From Viola odorata (taxonomy: Eukaryota; Streptophyta; Magnoliopsida; Malpighiales; Violaceae), in contig OY829542.1 of the NCBI GenBank assembly GCA_963691705.1, positions 43,521,105-43,585,104 on the forward strand: 64,000 nucleotides of DNA. Direction: 5' to 3'. The translations under genes and the position numbers were made by a program. The notes below the pieces were generated by a model. The model was not told where the DNA came from. It was given only the letters and a program-made list of their open reading frames with translations, and did not search any database. Shown here piece by piece: positions 21,897 through 31,732 of the stretch. Position 1 is the stretch's first letter, and each line of letters starts with the position of its first letter.

Positions 21897-24211
21897 TGAG
21901 GGGCGGAGCCTTCTGCATCTTTCGCACCACCTGAATCATCCGATAATGGGAGCGCCTCAGTATCGCTGCCATCGCCTGCTTCTTCCTCTCCTGAAGAAAG
22001 GAGACCTTCCTTGCTCCCATTAATCTCATTTATTTTTGAAGAAGCGTACTCGACTATCTTAGCAGGATCAAAAGTCCCACTGCGGTAATAGTCTGTGAAC
22101 CCGGCGGTATAGGCCCACATAGCTTTCTTCTTCCACCAGTTTATCCTCTACAGGACCTTGGCCAAGTCCGCGTCACGGGCTAATATTTCTTCACAGAGAA
22201 GAGAGTTTTTCTTCTCAGCCACCACCAGCTCTGCCTCCAAGGCCTCGAGTTTAGCTTTCCCCTTGGAATTTTCCCTCGTGAAGTTGGCGCGACAGTCATT
22301 CAATTTCGCTTGAGTCTGATTCTGGAGTCGCGTTAACTTCTTTACTTTGGTCAATGCACGGTCGAGCTGACCTTTTATGTCAGATAAATCCTGAAACTTG
22401 CCACCGTGAGCCTTGATAAAATAATGCATCTTGCGGAAGTTGGCCAAAGAATCATTCAAAACACGTGTGTGCATAATATCGGGAGGAAGCTGTAGCAACC
22501 TTTCCTCATCCTTAGGAGAACCTAACATCTCACCCACCGAAATGGTTGTTGGTTGATCCCGCGACAACGGGTCCGACACCCCTAAAGCGCGAAGCCTGTC
22601 AATTCCAAAGTTCAACAAGTCCAACTGAAAAGAAGGAGCCCCTTGAGGCCTTTGAGCAGAAAGATTGGTGATGATAGAAGGAGTGGAACCACCAGCAGAA
22701 TTGTTAACGCCTTGAACGGAAGTGAAGAATAACGGTTGAGGAACTTCCACTGACGGAGCAGGAAACGTGCTCGGACTCGGGGCTGACACCACTACGTCAG
22801 GAATGCAAGAAGAGATAGGAGAATCGGGAGTCTCAACGGTAGTGAAGGCATTTGTTGTCGGTAGTATTTTCGCCGGAATTGCAGAAACCTCGATAACGGG
22901 AGGAGATCTCGTTATTGGAGGTGCTTCAGCTGACGGCGCAAGAACCTCAGCAGTTGAGAGAGAAGGCATTGTTGATGAAACTCCAGCTCCCATCAAGGGA
23001 ACACCTTCGACGTTATCAAAAGAAGTGGCAATATCAGTGACAGCGGGGCCTGTCAGTGGCGCTAAAGGAGGACACTCAATAGTCTCACTCGCTTAGCTCT
23101 CTTTTTCTCCCCTGAGCTTTATTCGTTGAGCCTTAGAAACCTGTCGAAGGTAAGGCTCCGTGTCCATGTCCTCACCTTCATATGCAAAAATCTTTGTCTC
23201 AACCATTGTCGAACCTGAGCCAAGCATTATATCCCGAACGGGTAATCAATTTTTCACAAAACCAGAAGTGCGAGCAGGAGCGTCGTATCCCCTTCAAAGG
23301 ACCGCCCCCGAAGTCCTTCTTTTCTTTAACGGGACGCTACGGTCAGTTGGAGCCCTAGGAGGCACAGAGGAAGACACTGTTGGAGGTAGCACGGCTCTCG
23401 AACGAGCGTCATCCACTATGGGCGGTTGATTGATAACGCCTCTTACAAAAGACCACATCAGTAAATAAAAAAGAAAGCTGATAACGCTAGAATTTAAAGA
23501 CTCACCTACGACGCACTCGGATAGAGGCTTGTACATGGCAAAGTTTCGAATCTGAAAAGGCGTCTCCATCTCTAATAGGGCGTTAGCCTGAGCCAACTCC
23601 TTCCTAGACAACACGACCGGTTTCACCCAGTCAGTATCGATGATGCCCCGGTTAAAGCCCCTACACCACAAGTGGGAAGGCAACTCAACAATAAGGAAAC
23701 CACCCTTCCAGTCATCAACGGTTTCTTCAAACTCTCAAAAATTTTGCCAGAAAGACTGGGCATATGCGTCATTCCATCTTGGAGTAACGCTTACTAGACC
23801 ATTGCGACAAGTAAGACTGAAGAATTTATGAAATAAATCGGCAGTAGGGGTAAGGATATTTTTCATTTCGCAGGCGCGGATGAAAACATGGATACTACAA
23901 CATGATGAGGGTGTTATCTGCGCTGGGTTAATCTTACATTGGCACAATATATTCTCTATCGAGGCATGAACAGGAAGACAAAAGCCATAAAGAAACATCT
24001 TAAAATACAACATCCTATGAGTTCCCCACAGGACGTCGTGAAGTCTCATATGCCTCTCTGGAAGCATAACGGTATAACCGTTGGGGAAAGAGATACCATG
24101 ACTCTCTAACTCGAGCCACAGAACGGTCTCACAAGTAAAAACACTTGCAGTATTCTCGATCTCAGAATCTATAGGCTTCCGAGGGTCGGTCTGAGATCTC
24201 GTGCGACGCAT
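21897..24211 (-). pseudogene. Tat-A antisense gene 1, 'gypsy type transposase' (PF04195-like) protein
   Basis: ATG at 24211 (MRRTRSQTDPRKP). Residues ~60-160 contain HDVLWGTHRMLYFKMFLYGF, LPVHASIENILCQCKINPAQ and ACEMKNILTPTADLFHKFFS, which resemble the plant family 'putative gypsy type transposon' (PF04195). Despite that name, no DDE triad is visible. The middle is Pro/Ser/Thr-rich. The C-terminal part (22450-22148) is a coiled coil with KKLTRLQNQTQAKLNDCRAN, and the end is acidic. Stops in frame: 23735 (TGA), 23294 (TGA), one or two near 23247 and 23096, and 22148 (TAG). No frameshift is needed across 2.3 kb. A 66-bp candidate intron is at 23440-23505. Confidence 0.7.
23440..23505 (-). other. 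Candidate intron in antisense gene 1
   Basis: Donor AG|GTGAGT is a full consensus match; the acceptor ends TTTTGTAAGAG. Length 66 bp is short for plants and divisible by three, so the frame stays open with or without splicing. The retained sequence is hydrophobic and unlike its surroundings. Confidence 0.35.
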
Positions 24212-24822
24212 AGTGAAGAGGCAATAAAAAGGAAAACTAGAAGAAGGTAAAATAGGGTACCTTAGAAAGAAGAACAGTAGAACAGACACGGATTGCCTGA
24301 GTCGATGAGCAGTTGAGAAAATTTTCTTTGAAAGAAGAAGAAGAGCAGAGAATAGTAGCAAAAATTTGAGATACGAGTAAAAGTGTGAGAATAAGGTTGT
24401 TTCCTTTTAAAGGATAAACCTTGCAAAGATGACCAATTGGCCAATCAGAATGAAACACACGTAAGGTGGAAGGTGACACGTGGAAACGCATTAAAAGAGA
24501 ATTTAAAGCCAAGTGCCCGTGCTTTTAGAGGAAAATAGTTAAAGAGACGGTTGTGCGGCGCAGTAATTAACCGTTCCACGTCAATTACCCAGCGTCAATT
24601 ATCTAATGATCGTGAGGTTAATGCAAGAACAAGACAGAGAAAATGGGGAATGTCACTTCATTCATAAAAATCCATACGGCATCTACAAAGCACTTAACAC
24701 GCATGTCAGTCCTCGTCAAGCCAGTAAGAAGGCCAATAGAAATCATCTCCATCCGAGGACGGCAGTTCCTCGTCAAGTAAAGGAAAAGGTTCCTTAGGAT
24801 CCTTCCTTTTACCTCGCCCCGA

Positions 24823-25170
24823 CTAAGGGTGTTCTGAAGGCCTTTTACCCTTCGAAGGAGTCGGGCATGAGCTCTTCTTGATAGCAGAAGCCGTAGTCTT
24901 GGAACCAGCGTCGTGAACAGGGATTTCTCCCCCTGACATAAAACGGTCGACATGTGGAAACAGCTCATCGCCCCTCCGCATAGTGGGCGTATGGGTGTCA
25001 CGACCAATATCGAGTGTTTTAGAGGATTTCCTCCTTGACCTCTTGCGACCCTTGCGTCGAGAAAATCGCCTCTTAAAGCGCGGTAGAGGAGGATCATCGA
25101 AATCCGGAGAAGTAGGAGGAGTCCAGGGAGAATCACGTTCTGCAACGTCCATGGAGTATGAGTCAGCCAT
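24823..25170 (-). CDS. Tat-A antisense gene 3, small basic protein
   Basis: Intact 115-residue ORF, not recognised. ATG at 25170 is followed by MADSYSMDVAERDSPWTPPT, then a dense basic stretch (RFKRRFSRRKGRKRSRRKSS) that looks like a nuclear-localisation or nucleic-acid-binding segment, and a Ser/Lys-rich tail ending GKRPSEHP. It lies antisense to the element, between genes 1 and 4. A weak TATA-like word is on the minus strand near 25240. It could be an exon of a longer gene. Confidence 0.45.
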   Translation of the reverse strand: MADSYSMDVAERDSPWTPPTSPDFDDPPLPRFKRRFSRRKGRKRSRRKSSKTLDIGRDTHTPTMRRGDELFPHVDRFMSGGEIPVHDAGSKTTASAIKKSSCPTPSKGKRPSEHP

Positions 25171-25679
25171 AGAATTGCGAATAGTTTTCGCAAAGAAATA
25201 AGAAGAAGAAGATGAACAGGAAAAAGAAAGAAAAATTCACATTAAATAGCCGTGGCAAAGAGGCAACCCTACCTTTTTGCACGCCCTCTGAAAGCAATTA
25301 ATGCGCTTCGGGAAGAATGATCATAATTACAAAATCTGATCCCGTGATCATGCCTGTTAAAAATTCAGATTAATCAAGAGATGCCAGAAAAACTGCCCAA
25401 TCAGTTAATATTGGAAAGACGACGTGTAATTAAGACAAGAAACGGTCGTTTATCGTCATTTGGCGAGTGGAGAAAGTAAATGCTATGGAAGTCCAACCAA
25501 CGGCGGGCTTATTTTTTATTGGACTAAGGTTAGCCTTGACTGGTACGACAATGCCAGCATAATAGAAGGCAGAAGATAACAAGCAAGGTCATTTTATTTA
25601 TTCATAGCCTAAAACGGCCTAAGCGTACATTCGAAATGAAAAAGAAAGGACAAGGAAATATAAAGGTAGCCGAAGGCAA

Positions 25680-26063
25680 TCAAGCATTGGACCCAGTGTC
25701 ATCATCCCCTGGCATAGAAGGAATCTCTCTCAGGGCATATGCCGCAGAAGTCAGTTCGGAGGAAGAAACCCTCATGCCCTTCAAGCAGCATCCTAGCAAA
25801 TCCTTCCTTTGCTGCAGCATAGTGATAACCACCTGGATGTGGGAGACAGCAGCAACCAACTTCAATACGCTCTCCAGAGGACTGAAATCTTCCAGGGAAG
25901 TCGCACTTTGCCTAGACAAAAGAGGGGTCATCATCCCATGAAGTTCCAGAATGTCCTCAGAAGTCTTAATCAGCATGGTCTCCAGAAAGCTAACGTCGGC
26001 TTCAGCGAGATTCTTCAGGGTATGAGCCTTTGAGATCAAGAAATTTCTGGTCAGTTCATCCAT
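25680..26063 (-). CDS. Tat-A antisense gene 4, small helical protein
   Basis: Intact 127-residue ORF next to the 3' LTR, function unknown. It starts MDELTRNFLISKAHTLKNLA in an ACCATGG context, good for plant initiation. It is Leu/Ala-rich with likely amphipathic helices (EADVSFLETMLIKTSEDILE) and an acidic end. A TATA box (CTTATAAA on the minus strand) is at 26125-26132, about 65 nt before the ATG, so an antisense transcript could start here. No domain recognised. Confidence 0.55.
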   Translation of the reverse strand: MDELTRNFLISKAHTLKNLAEADVSFLETMLIKTSEDILELHGMMTPLLSRQSATSLEDFSPLESVLKLVAAVSHIQVVITMLQQRKDLLGCCLKGMRVSSSELTSAAYALREIPSMPGDDDTGSNA

Positions 26064-26124
26064 GGTGAAAATGTCAGAAGAAATGCAGAAAAGATGAGAA
26101 GAATTAGTGCAATGGAAAATCCAA

Positions 26125-26132
26125 TTTATAAG
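26125..26132 (-). promoter_or_regulatory. Antisense TATA box upstream of gene 4
   Basis: Minus strand GGGCTTATAAATTGG. Position and spacing to the ATG at 26063 suit a plant core promoter for the antisense cluster. Confidence 0.5.
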
Positions 26133-26271
26133 CCCAAGAGAATAACGGTTTGAAAAGACGTGCCTCTCGATAATCGCACCATCCTGTTACCTTGTAGAAC
26201 AGGAACAGAAAAGGCCGAAAATGGAGCGATAGCCTTTGGTAAACACTCGAGCTCATTTTTGGTTGGGCTTA

Positions 26272-26763
26272 TGATAACTAAAGAAGCAATTCCAGGGGTA
26301 TTTTCATCCTTACACCCAGCGTAAAGGCCGAAACACTGTAGCTCCCACTAGGCGTTCGCCTCTGTGGCTACCACCTCTCACCTCACGCGGAGTCTTGGGA
26401 TGGTCGACATCAGCAGGGGGGATCTCGCACGTTATCTAGCCATACTAACGGCGTAATCCCATCCCAGGTAGGACATGACGTCACTTGAGGAACCTGGGCG
26501 TTATCTTCCCTAGATAACGCCCATCCCCTAGCGATAACACCTATATTTTGCCTATAAATACCTCACTGTTCAAGGTAAGAAGGTAAGCCTAAGATTGCTA
26601 GTCGAACCCCTGCCATCTCGAATAGCCATACTAACTTAAGCATCGGAGTGCCTACGCCGGAGACCCCCCTCCGACGCTTTGCAGGTACACCGGACATCGA
26701 GAATAGAGATTCCAAACAGTCATTTTCCTTACTTAGCCCTCTCCAGAAGTCCGAATCTTATCA
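26272..26763 (+). repeat. Tat-A 3' LTR (492 bp)
   Basis: Begins TGATAAC and ends CTTATCA, forming inverted ends. Matches 44917-45413 throughout. TATA word CCTATAAATACC near 26558. It contains the hairpin 26497-26521. I see no clear purine tract immediately before it (GGTTGGGCTTA). Confidence 0.88.
26497..26521. promoter_or_regulatory. GGCGTTATC hairpin in Tat LTR
   Basis: GGCGTTATC-TTCCCTA-GATAACGCC, nine perfect pairs around a 7-nt loop, about 40 bp upstream of the TATA word. Identical in Tat-B at 45149-45173. Confidence 0.65.
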
Positions 26764-27200
26764 ACCTCAATTTGGCATTTGAAGGCTCCACGCATGTCTT
26801 TTGGCTCACCATGACATTATCCACTTTGTCCAATACTTGCCACCCCTCATGCTCGTATCATTACAAACCCCTCCAAGAGGATTCATCCTTGAATCTAAGT
26901 CTCGGAAGGTATGACACTTAGGCGTTCTTCTTGGGGAATGTCATAGCTTTCTTGTGTGGGCGCTGGATATGCGAACAACAAACTTTGCCATGGCTGGAAC
27001 TTGACTAGCCTTCGAAGGGAATGGGCGAAAATGCAAAGAATGCACCACCATATGGTCACGAGGTCGGCTAGGGATATAGCAAAGGAATGGGTCCTCGTAA
27101 GTGCCAAGCTCTTTAACAAAAATGGGTGGGAAACTCTTGCACAAGAGGCTTGATTGAGCTCTAATTGTAGTAGTGTTTACCACTTTATCTCTCATAATTT
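26764..27200. other. Unassigned sequence between Tat-A and Athila-A
   Basis: About 440 bp with no family I recognise. Open frames on both strands here are short and look fortuitous. It could be genomic target DNA or a further decayed element. Confidence 0.4.
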
Positions 27201-28590
27201 TGAATGGTATGTTATTGATTTTTGGTACGAACCATTTGAATTTTGCAGGAGACAACCAAAAAGGGCAATAGGCAGAAAATGAGAAGAATCGGGCATGATT
27301 GTGGACAGAATTGGAGCAAGTTGTTTGAAAGCCGCTTTCTTGACCAAGGATGGAACAAACATCTCCCTGGACTAAGACAGACCCGCTTGGCCATGCCTCA
27401 CTAGGAGAATATCGCGGAGCAGACTATGGATCAGATGAGCTGGCACATGATTTGTCCTGCCTTTTTGGTCACAGTGCTAAACTCGGATGATTAATGATGT
27501 GCTCCTCTGATCTAATAGGATTTGTTTCCTTGTGAGGATAAGAGCAATCAAATACAATTTAAGTTGATTAGGATACGATCTCCTTAATTTCCACTTTTGA
27601 TCATTTTTAGAAACTACTTATATACTCTTCCTAGGGTTTTAAGAGCGGTGGCTTCCTCTCTAATTTGAATCTCTATCACATTCTAGATTTCGCTCTTTTG
27701 GAAACGAAGGATATTTTCCACCATTTCTAATACATTGTTATTTTGCTTTTCAATTATGCGTATGAATAGCTAAGCACCGTTTTCTTAGTAGAGGCAATAA
27801 GGCATGAGCATGAATATGCATGAGACTTAATCATTCTTATTAATCTTTGTATCTGCATTTAATTGATCTCGTGATTATTCTTAACGTGTTTTCTACTTGG
27901 TTTTGGAAGTAACTAATATAGAATTAAACAGATCACGCAATAGTCATTCTTCTTAGTGTCTCGGCCGTAATCCCAAGAAGATCAAAGTAGACTCCTACGC
28001 GCTACTGGGTGTATCAAGGAAACGGTAGGGGGAAAGGTTAATCAGATCTAGTCCCGACTGACACCCGAGGATACTAGTCTGGAGTTGTCTTCCCCTAATC
28101 AATCATCTGCCAACTCGGTAAGCCCTTTAACCAGCAAGGTGCTCATTGGTAAGGCATCATCTCTAAGCGTACCTGAGGTGGTGTTGATGCAGGAGGTAAG
28201 TAGGGATCATAAGCGTACCTTGATCCTATAGCAACTCTGTGGATTGAAGATGAATATCTCTGCATCAATGATTGTGTATGTTGTCTCATAGCCGCCAGGC
28301 TCTACTAGGAATTATTCTCTTATCAGATCTCTATTCTCGAATCTGCTTTCTTGACAAAGATCATCATTCTTGGCCAAGACAGTTTATATGCTCTATTTAC
28401 TTTTCAGTCTTAGTTCTATCACAACGACCCACACTTCACCTAAGTGTTATTTGGTCATCATAATTTCACACAGATAATTGTACCATTACTCTCTATGGTT
28501 TGATCCTCTTATTGCTATCTGCAAGCAATTTGTTCTTAGTAGCGAGTTGTAACTCTTATATTTATTTTTGACGAGTTCGACGCTCATTCA
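27201..28590 (+). repeat. Athila-A 5' LTR (boundaries inferred)
   Basis: The right end is set by the PBS just after TCATTCA. The left end is placed at TGAATGG, the only inverted match found at a distance that agrees with the Athila-B LTR layout. TATA-like TTATATAC near 27618. A CTTGGCCAAGAC word is at 28369-28380. Confidence 0.55.
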
Positions 28591-28595
28591 AATTT

Positions 28596-28613
28596 TGGCG
28601 CTATTGTCGGGGA
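28596..28613 (+). promoter_or_regulatory. Primer-binding site of Athila-A
   Basis: TGGCGCTATTGTCGGGGA, a mutated form of the Athila-type site at 31666-31683. Confidence 0.75.
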
Positions 28614-28697
28614 GTTAATGGATACTAATCTTTGTGTTTAATTATTTTGTGACCAGGTCAACAAGTCGACCAACAGATACCAAGTCCTGTAATCAAT

Positions 28698-29646
28698 ATG
28701 GAGCAGCTAGAGGAACAAACTCTCAAGGCGCTAAATTAAGGGACAGAACAAGAGACATTCTTGTCTAAATCTACCACCAGTGGAACACGAATAGGCGATC
28801 AAAATTACTGTCATCCAAAACTTGAAAATGTTCCATGGTCATTCCAATGAGAATCCCCACATCCACTTGAGAAATTTTCACTTGGAATGTGACACGCTTA
28901 AACCTCACGACGTCCCCATTGAGAGGGCAAAGCTAAAGGCTTTCTAGTGGTCATTGGAAGGTTCAACAAGGAATTGGTTCCACAGTTTACTTCATAATAC
29001 TATCAGCACATGGGCTCAAATGTCAAGAGTCTTCCTAAATAAATATTGGAATACAACCAAAGCCGGAGCAGCAAGAAAAAATCTCATTTCCATCCAATAG
29101 AGAGGGAATGAGAACTTCGGGGAATATTATCAGAGATTCAAACATTTGCAAGACATCAACCCTACGCACGGAGTAGCTGGTCAAGCTCTGATCCAGTATT
29201 TCTATGACGGAATAAATCATAACGACAAAGAAAGATTGGATGTTGTAGCTAGAGGATCTATACAAGACCTTACACTGACTCGAGTAAAACAACAACTTCA
29301 AACAATGGCTGAGAATTGCAATAATTATGGCTCTTCAGAGCATTCTAATCCTATTACACTTTCTGTTAATTCAATTGCGTTGGAACAACAAATTGCTAGT
29401 ATTGCTAACTTTATTCAAAATCTTTCCACGGGTGCTTCTGGCCTAAATAGTAACCAAAGCTCAACAATGAACACATTGCAACCAACAATAGTGGAAGAAA
29501 CCACTACCCAATTAAAAGCAGCCAACAATTTCAGTCAAAATCGACTACCCGTACCTCCTCAGAAATTACAAATTACTAGCCCGACGCGTGATGACGAAAT
29601 AAATAATAGATGTGCTCAACAACAAGCTGTATCGATAGAAATATGA
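28698..29646 (+). pseudogene. gag: Athila-A gag, degenerate
   Basis: Stop-ridden Gag. Translation in one frame gives ENPHIHLRNFHLECDTLK, LEGSTRNWFHSL and a W-A-M-S...FLNKYW region that parallel 32080-32280 of Athila-B. The last part, 29146-29646, stays open with QALIQYFYDGIN and TRVKQQLQTMAENCNNY. At least four stops occur before it. No zinc knuckle is visible. Confidence 0.8.
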
Positions 29647-29792
29647 GAGCAGATGAAGTTTCTAATGAAGGACAGGGAGAAGTATATCATCAACGCGATT
29701 AGTCTAAGGAGCGGTACAAACTTGTCAGAAGAGAAGAGACAGTAGCATACGAGGAAGAAAAGTAAATACCAAGGCATAAAAATTGGCATGAG

Positions 29793-30124
29793 GTGATAGA
29801 GTTTGAACAGAAATACAAGTACAAATCACCGGAACAAATTGAGGAAGAAGAGGTAGAGAGAATCATAGCAATACAGGATGAACCCTTCTTTACCAAACAA
29901 GATTTGAGGCGAGAACGAATAGCCAAGAAAGCTGAAAGGAAAGCCATGAAGGCTGAGGAAATGATGAGACAGAAAGAAAAAGTGGACAATACACCACCTT
30001 TTCCACCTGCCCCTGCAAAGAAAAAGAAAGAGGGGGGAGAAAAGGAATTTATAGACATATTTAAAAAAGTGGCAATTAACATGCCTATGCTTGAGTTGAT
30101 TTCAAAAGTTCCTAGTTACACTAG
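29793..30124 (+). pseudogene. Athila-A Gag-protease linker, cut by Athila-B
   Basis: Encodes an acidic, Lys-rich linker (KYKSPEQIEEEEVERI, RRERIAKKAERKAMKAEEMM) and the motif FIDIFKKVAINMPMLELISK, which matches HFMNVFGKIAVNIPMLDLIA in Athila-B. It is split at 30124 by Athila-B; its continuation is at 42675 (RFLKSLSSNK). The open frame beyond 30124 is Athila-B LTR. Confidence 0.85.
30120..30124 (+). repeat. Target-site duplication of Athila-B, left copy
   Basis: ACTAG directly before the LTR; the second copy is 42675-42679. The duplication is perfect. Confidence 0.95.
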
Positions 30125-31660
30125 TGATTGCATTGCATTTCATCATATTTTTACTGTCCATTCACTTATTTTCTGGGTAGTAAATCCATTGATTTTCCTT
30201 CAATTTCCTATGCTTTGGCAGTTCTGGTTTGGAGGCATTTCATTGAAGGATTCTGATCTTGGAGCATTTGAGCTGGTTTTCAGAGCGTATTGGCCTAGAG
30301 TTTGGCCAAGACCCCTTCCCACACCAAAGTATCGATACCAGATCGTCTTGGCCGGGAGCTTGGCCAAGACTCTTTCACGAAAGGCTATCTCGAGCAGCAG
30401 CGTTGGCAACATTTTGGGCCGCATTTCACCTGGGCCTTGCAAGCTTGCAAATACAATCCAGCGAATTCAGAGGGATCAGACGATAATCAATTTAAGAATC
30501 CTTGTTAGGATCTCCCTCTATTTTTGTTTATTTCAAACTCCTTTTATAATTCAAAACATTGTTACTTTCTCCATATATTTTGGAGGAGTTTGAATTAGAA
30601 TAGGATGAGGGAATTTTCAGCTCTATATAGTTGAGCTCGCACACATCCCAGAGGAGACATCCTCTCTCTCGATCGATCTATCTTCTTCTCGGATTGAAAA
30701 CAATTTCTAGCTCCGGAATTTGATTCTTTGAATTCTCGAATTTATTTATTTATGCAAAATAATATATTTATTTTACATCCATGAGTATGAGTAACTAAAC
30801 ATCCATTCTTGGTAAGGGTTGATGAGCTGCGTTCTTATGGATTCGTGAGATCAAACCATTCCTAATACTCTCGTCGATTCGTATTTGCTTAGTTCTTACG
30901 CTTAATAAATCGCTTACTCACTAGAGACAAGATTTGATCATTCTTGTGCCCTAGTAGAGAAGAGTTGCAACCAGCCTAGAAGGAAAGGGAGCACCCGCCG
31001 ACTAGGCAAAGTAGGTGACTAGTCTCGCGCCAGACTAGAAGAAATAAGTGATCTAGACCAAGACAAGATTGACAACCTAGGGTCTCCATAGGTAGACAAC
31101 TTGGCTAGGTACTGTCTTCCCCTATACCGATGAGGAAGCGAACATCCATTCAAGATAGCAGTCAAACGGATAAACCCTTTAACCAGCAAGGTGTCCCTTG
31201 GTTAGGATTATCAGGAAAGGGAGCACCCGTCAAATAATTTGAAGAGGAGGGAAGTCAGGAGTGAACAGGAGCACCTCCACTCTATAGCAGTACTATGAAT
31301 TCAGAGATGAATATCCTTGCATCCATGATCGAATCATAAGAACAGAAGCTCTCATATCGCCCTTACCTGGAATCCCCTTTTATTCGACTTTTTCAGTATT
31401 GACCCCCTATCTTGGCCAAGCCTTTGACCAAAACTACCTTGAATTATTTTGTTTCTTTTGTTTTGTTTCTATTTTCAGGTTCCCCCAATCAAAACCAGTG
31501 ACGAGGAAGTCAACCAAGAAACTACGTTCCCCCTAGAGGTCTCTGTAGACGATCCTCTTACCATAATCTACAAACCCTTGTGGACAGTGCTAAGTTGTAT
31601 TTCTACCCCCATTCTTATACATATTTTACACTTATATTTCATACGTTCGGCGCGCGATCA
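30125..31660 (+). repeat. Athila-B 5' LTR
   Basis: Begins TGATTGCATTGC and ends GCGCGATCA. TATA-like CTATATAG near 30619. Three phased GGCC doublets at 30292, 30350 and 31414. Confidence 0.95.
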
Positions 31661-31665
31661 AATTT

Positions 31666-31683
31666 TGGCGCCGTTGCCGAGGA
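31666..31683 (+). promoter_or_regulatory. Primer-binding site of Athila-B
   Basis: TGGCGCCGTTGCCGAGGA, five bases after the LTR. This TGGCGCCGTTGCC form is the known Athila site, usually assigned to tRNA-Asp. Confidence 0.85.
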
Positions 31684-31732
31684 CCTCTAACGGTGGCGTT
31701 CGTAGTTTCTTTTATTTTGTTTTTGACAGTTG

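Larger units (their letters stand above)
17768..26763 (+). mobile_element. Tat-A: 3' half of a Tat-lineage Ty3/gypsy element
   Basis: The left end holds the last codons of integrase (homologous to 51190-51262), then 3' UTR with tandem repeats, a long antisense gene cluster and a 492-bp LTR ending TTATCA at 26763. The LTR matches that of Tat-B (44917-45413). The 5' part is absent, replaced by copia and Ogre-A. Tat elements such as Grande are known to carry antisense ORFs between pol and the 3' LTR; here several are present. Confidence 0.85.

Noticed and set aside
22156..22172. CTTGGCCAAG word in Tat-A as a further member of the Athila motif set
   Set aside because: It is single, with no partner at 12 nt, so chance is enough.
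26764..27200. Possible host gene fragment between Tat-A and Athila-A
   Set aside because: Short frames on both strands, no domain, no splice pattern; left as unassigned.
30125..30593. C-terminal half of the open frame 29793-30593 as part of Athila-A
   Set aside because: After 30124 it is Athila-B LTR sequence, shown by the identical copy at 41139 and the ACTAG duplication.
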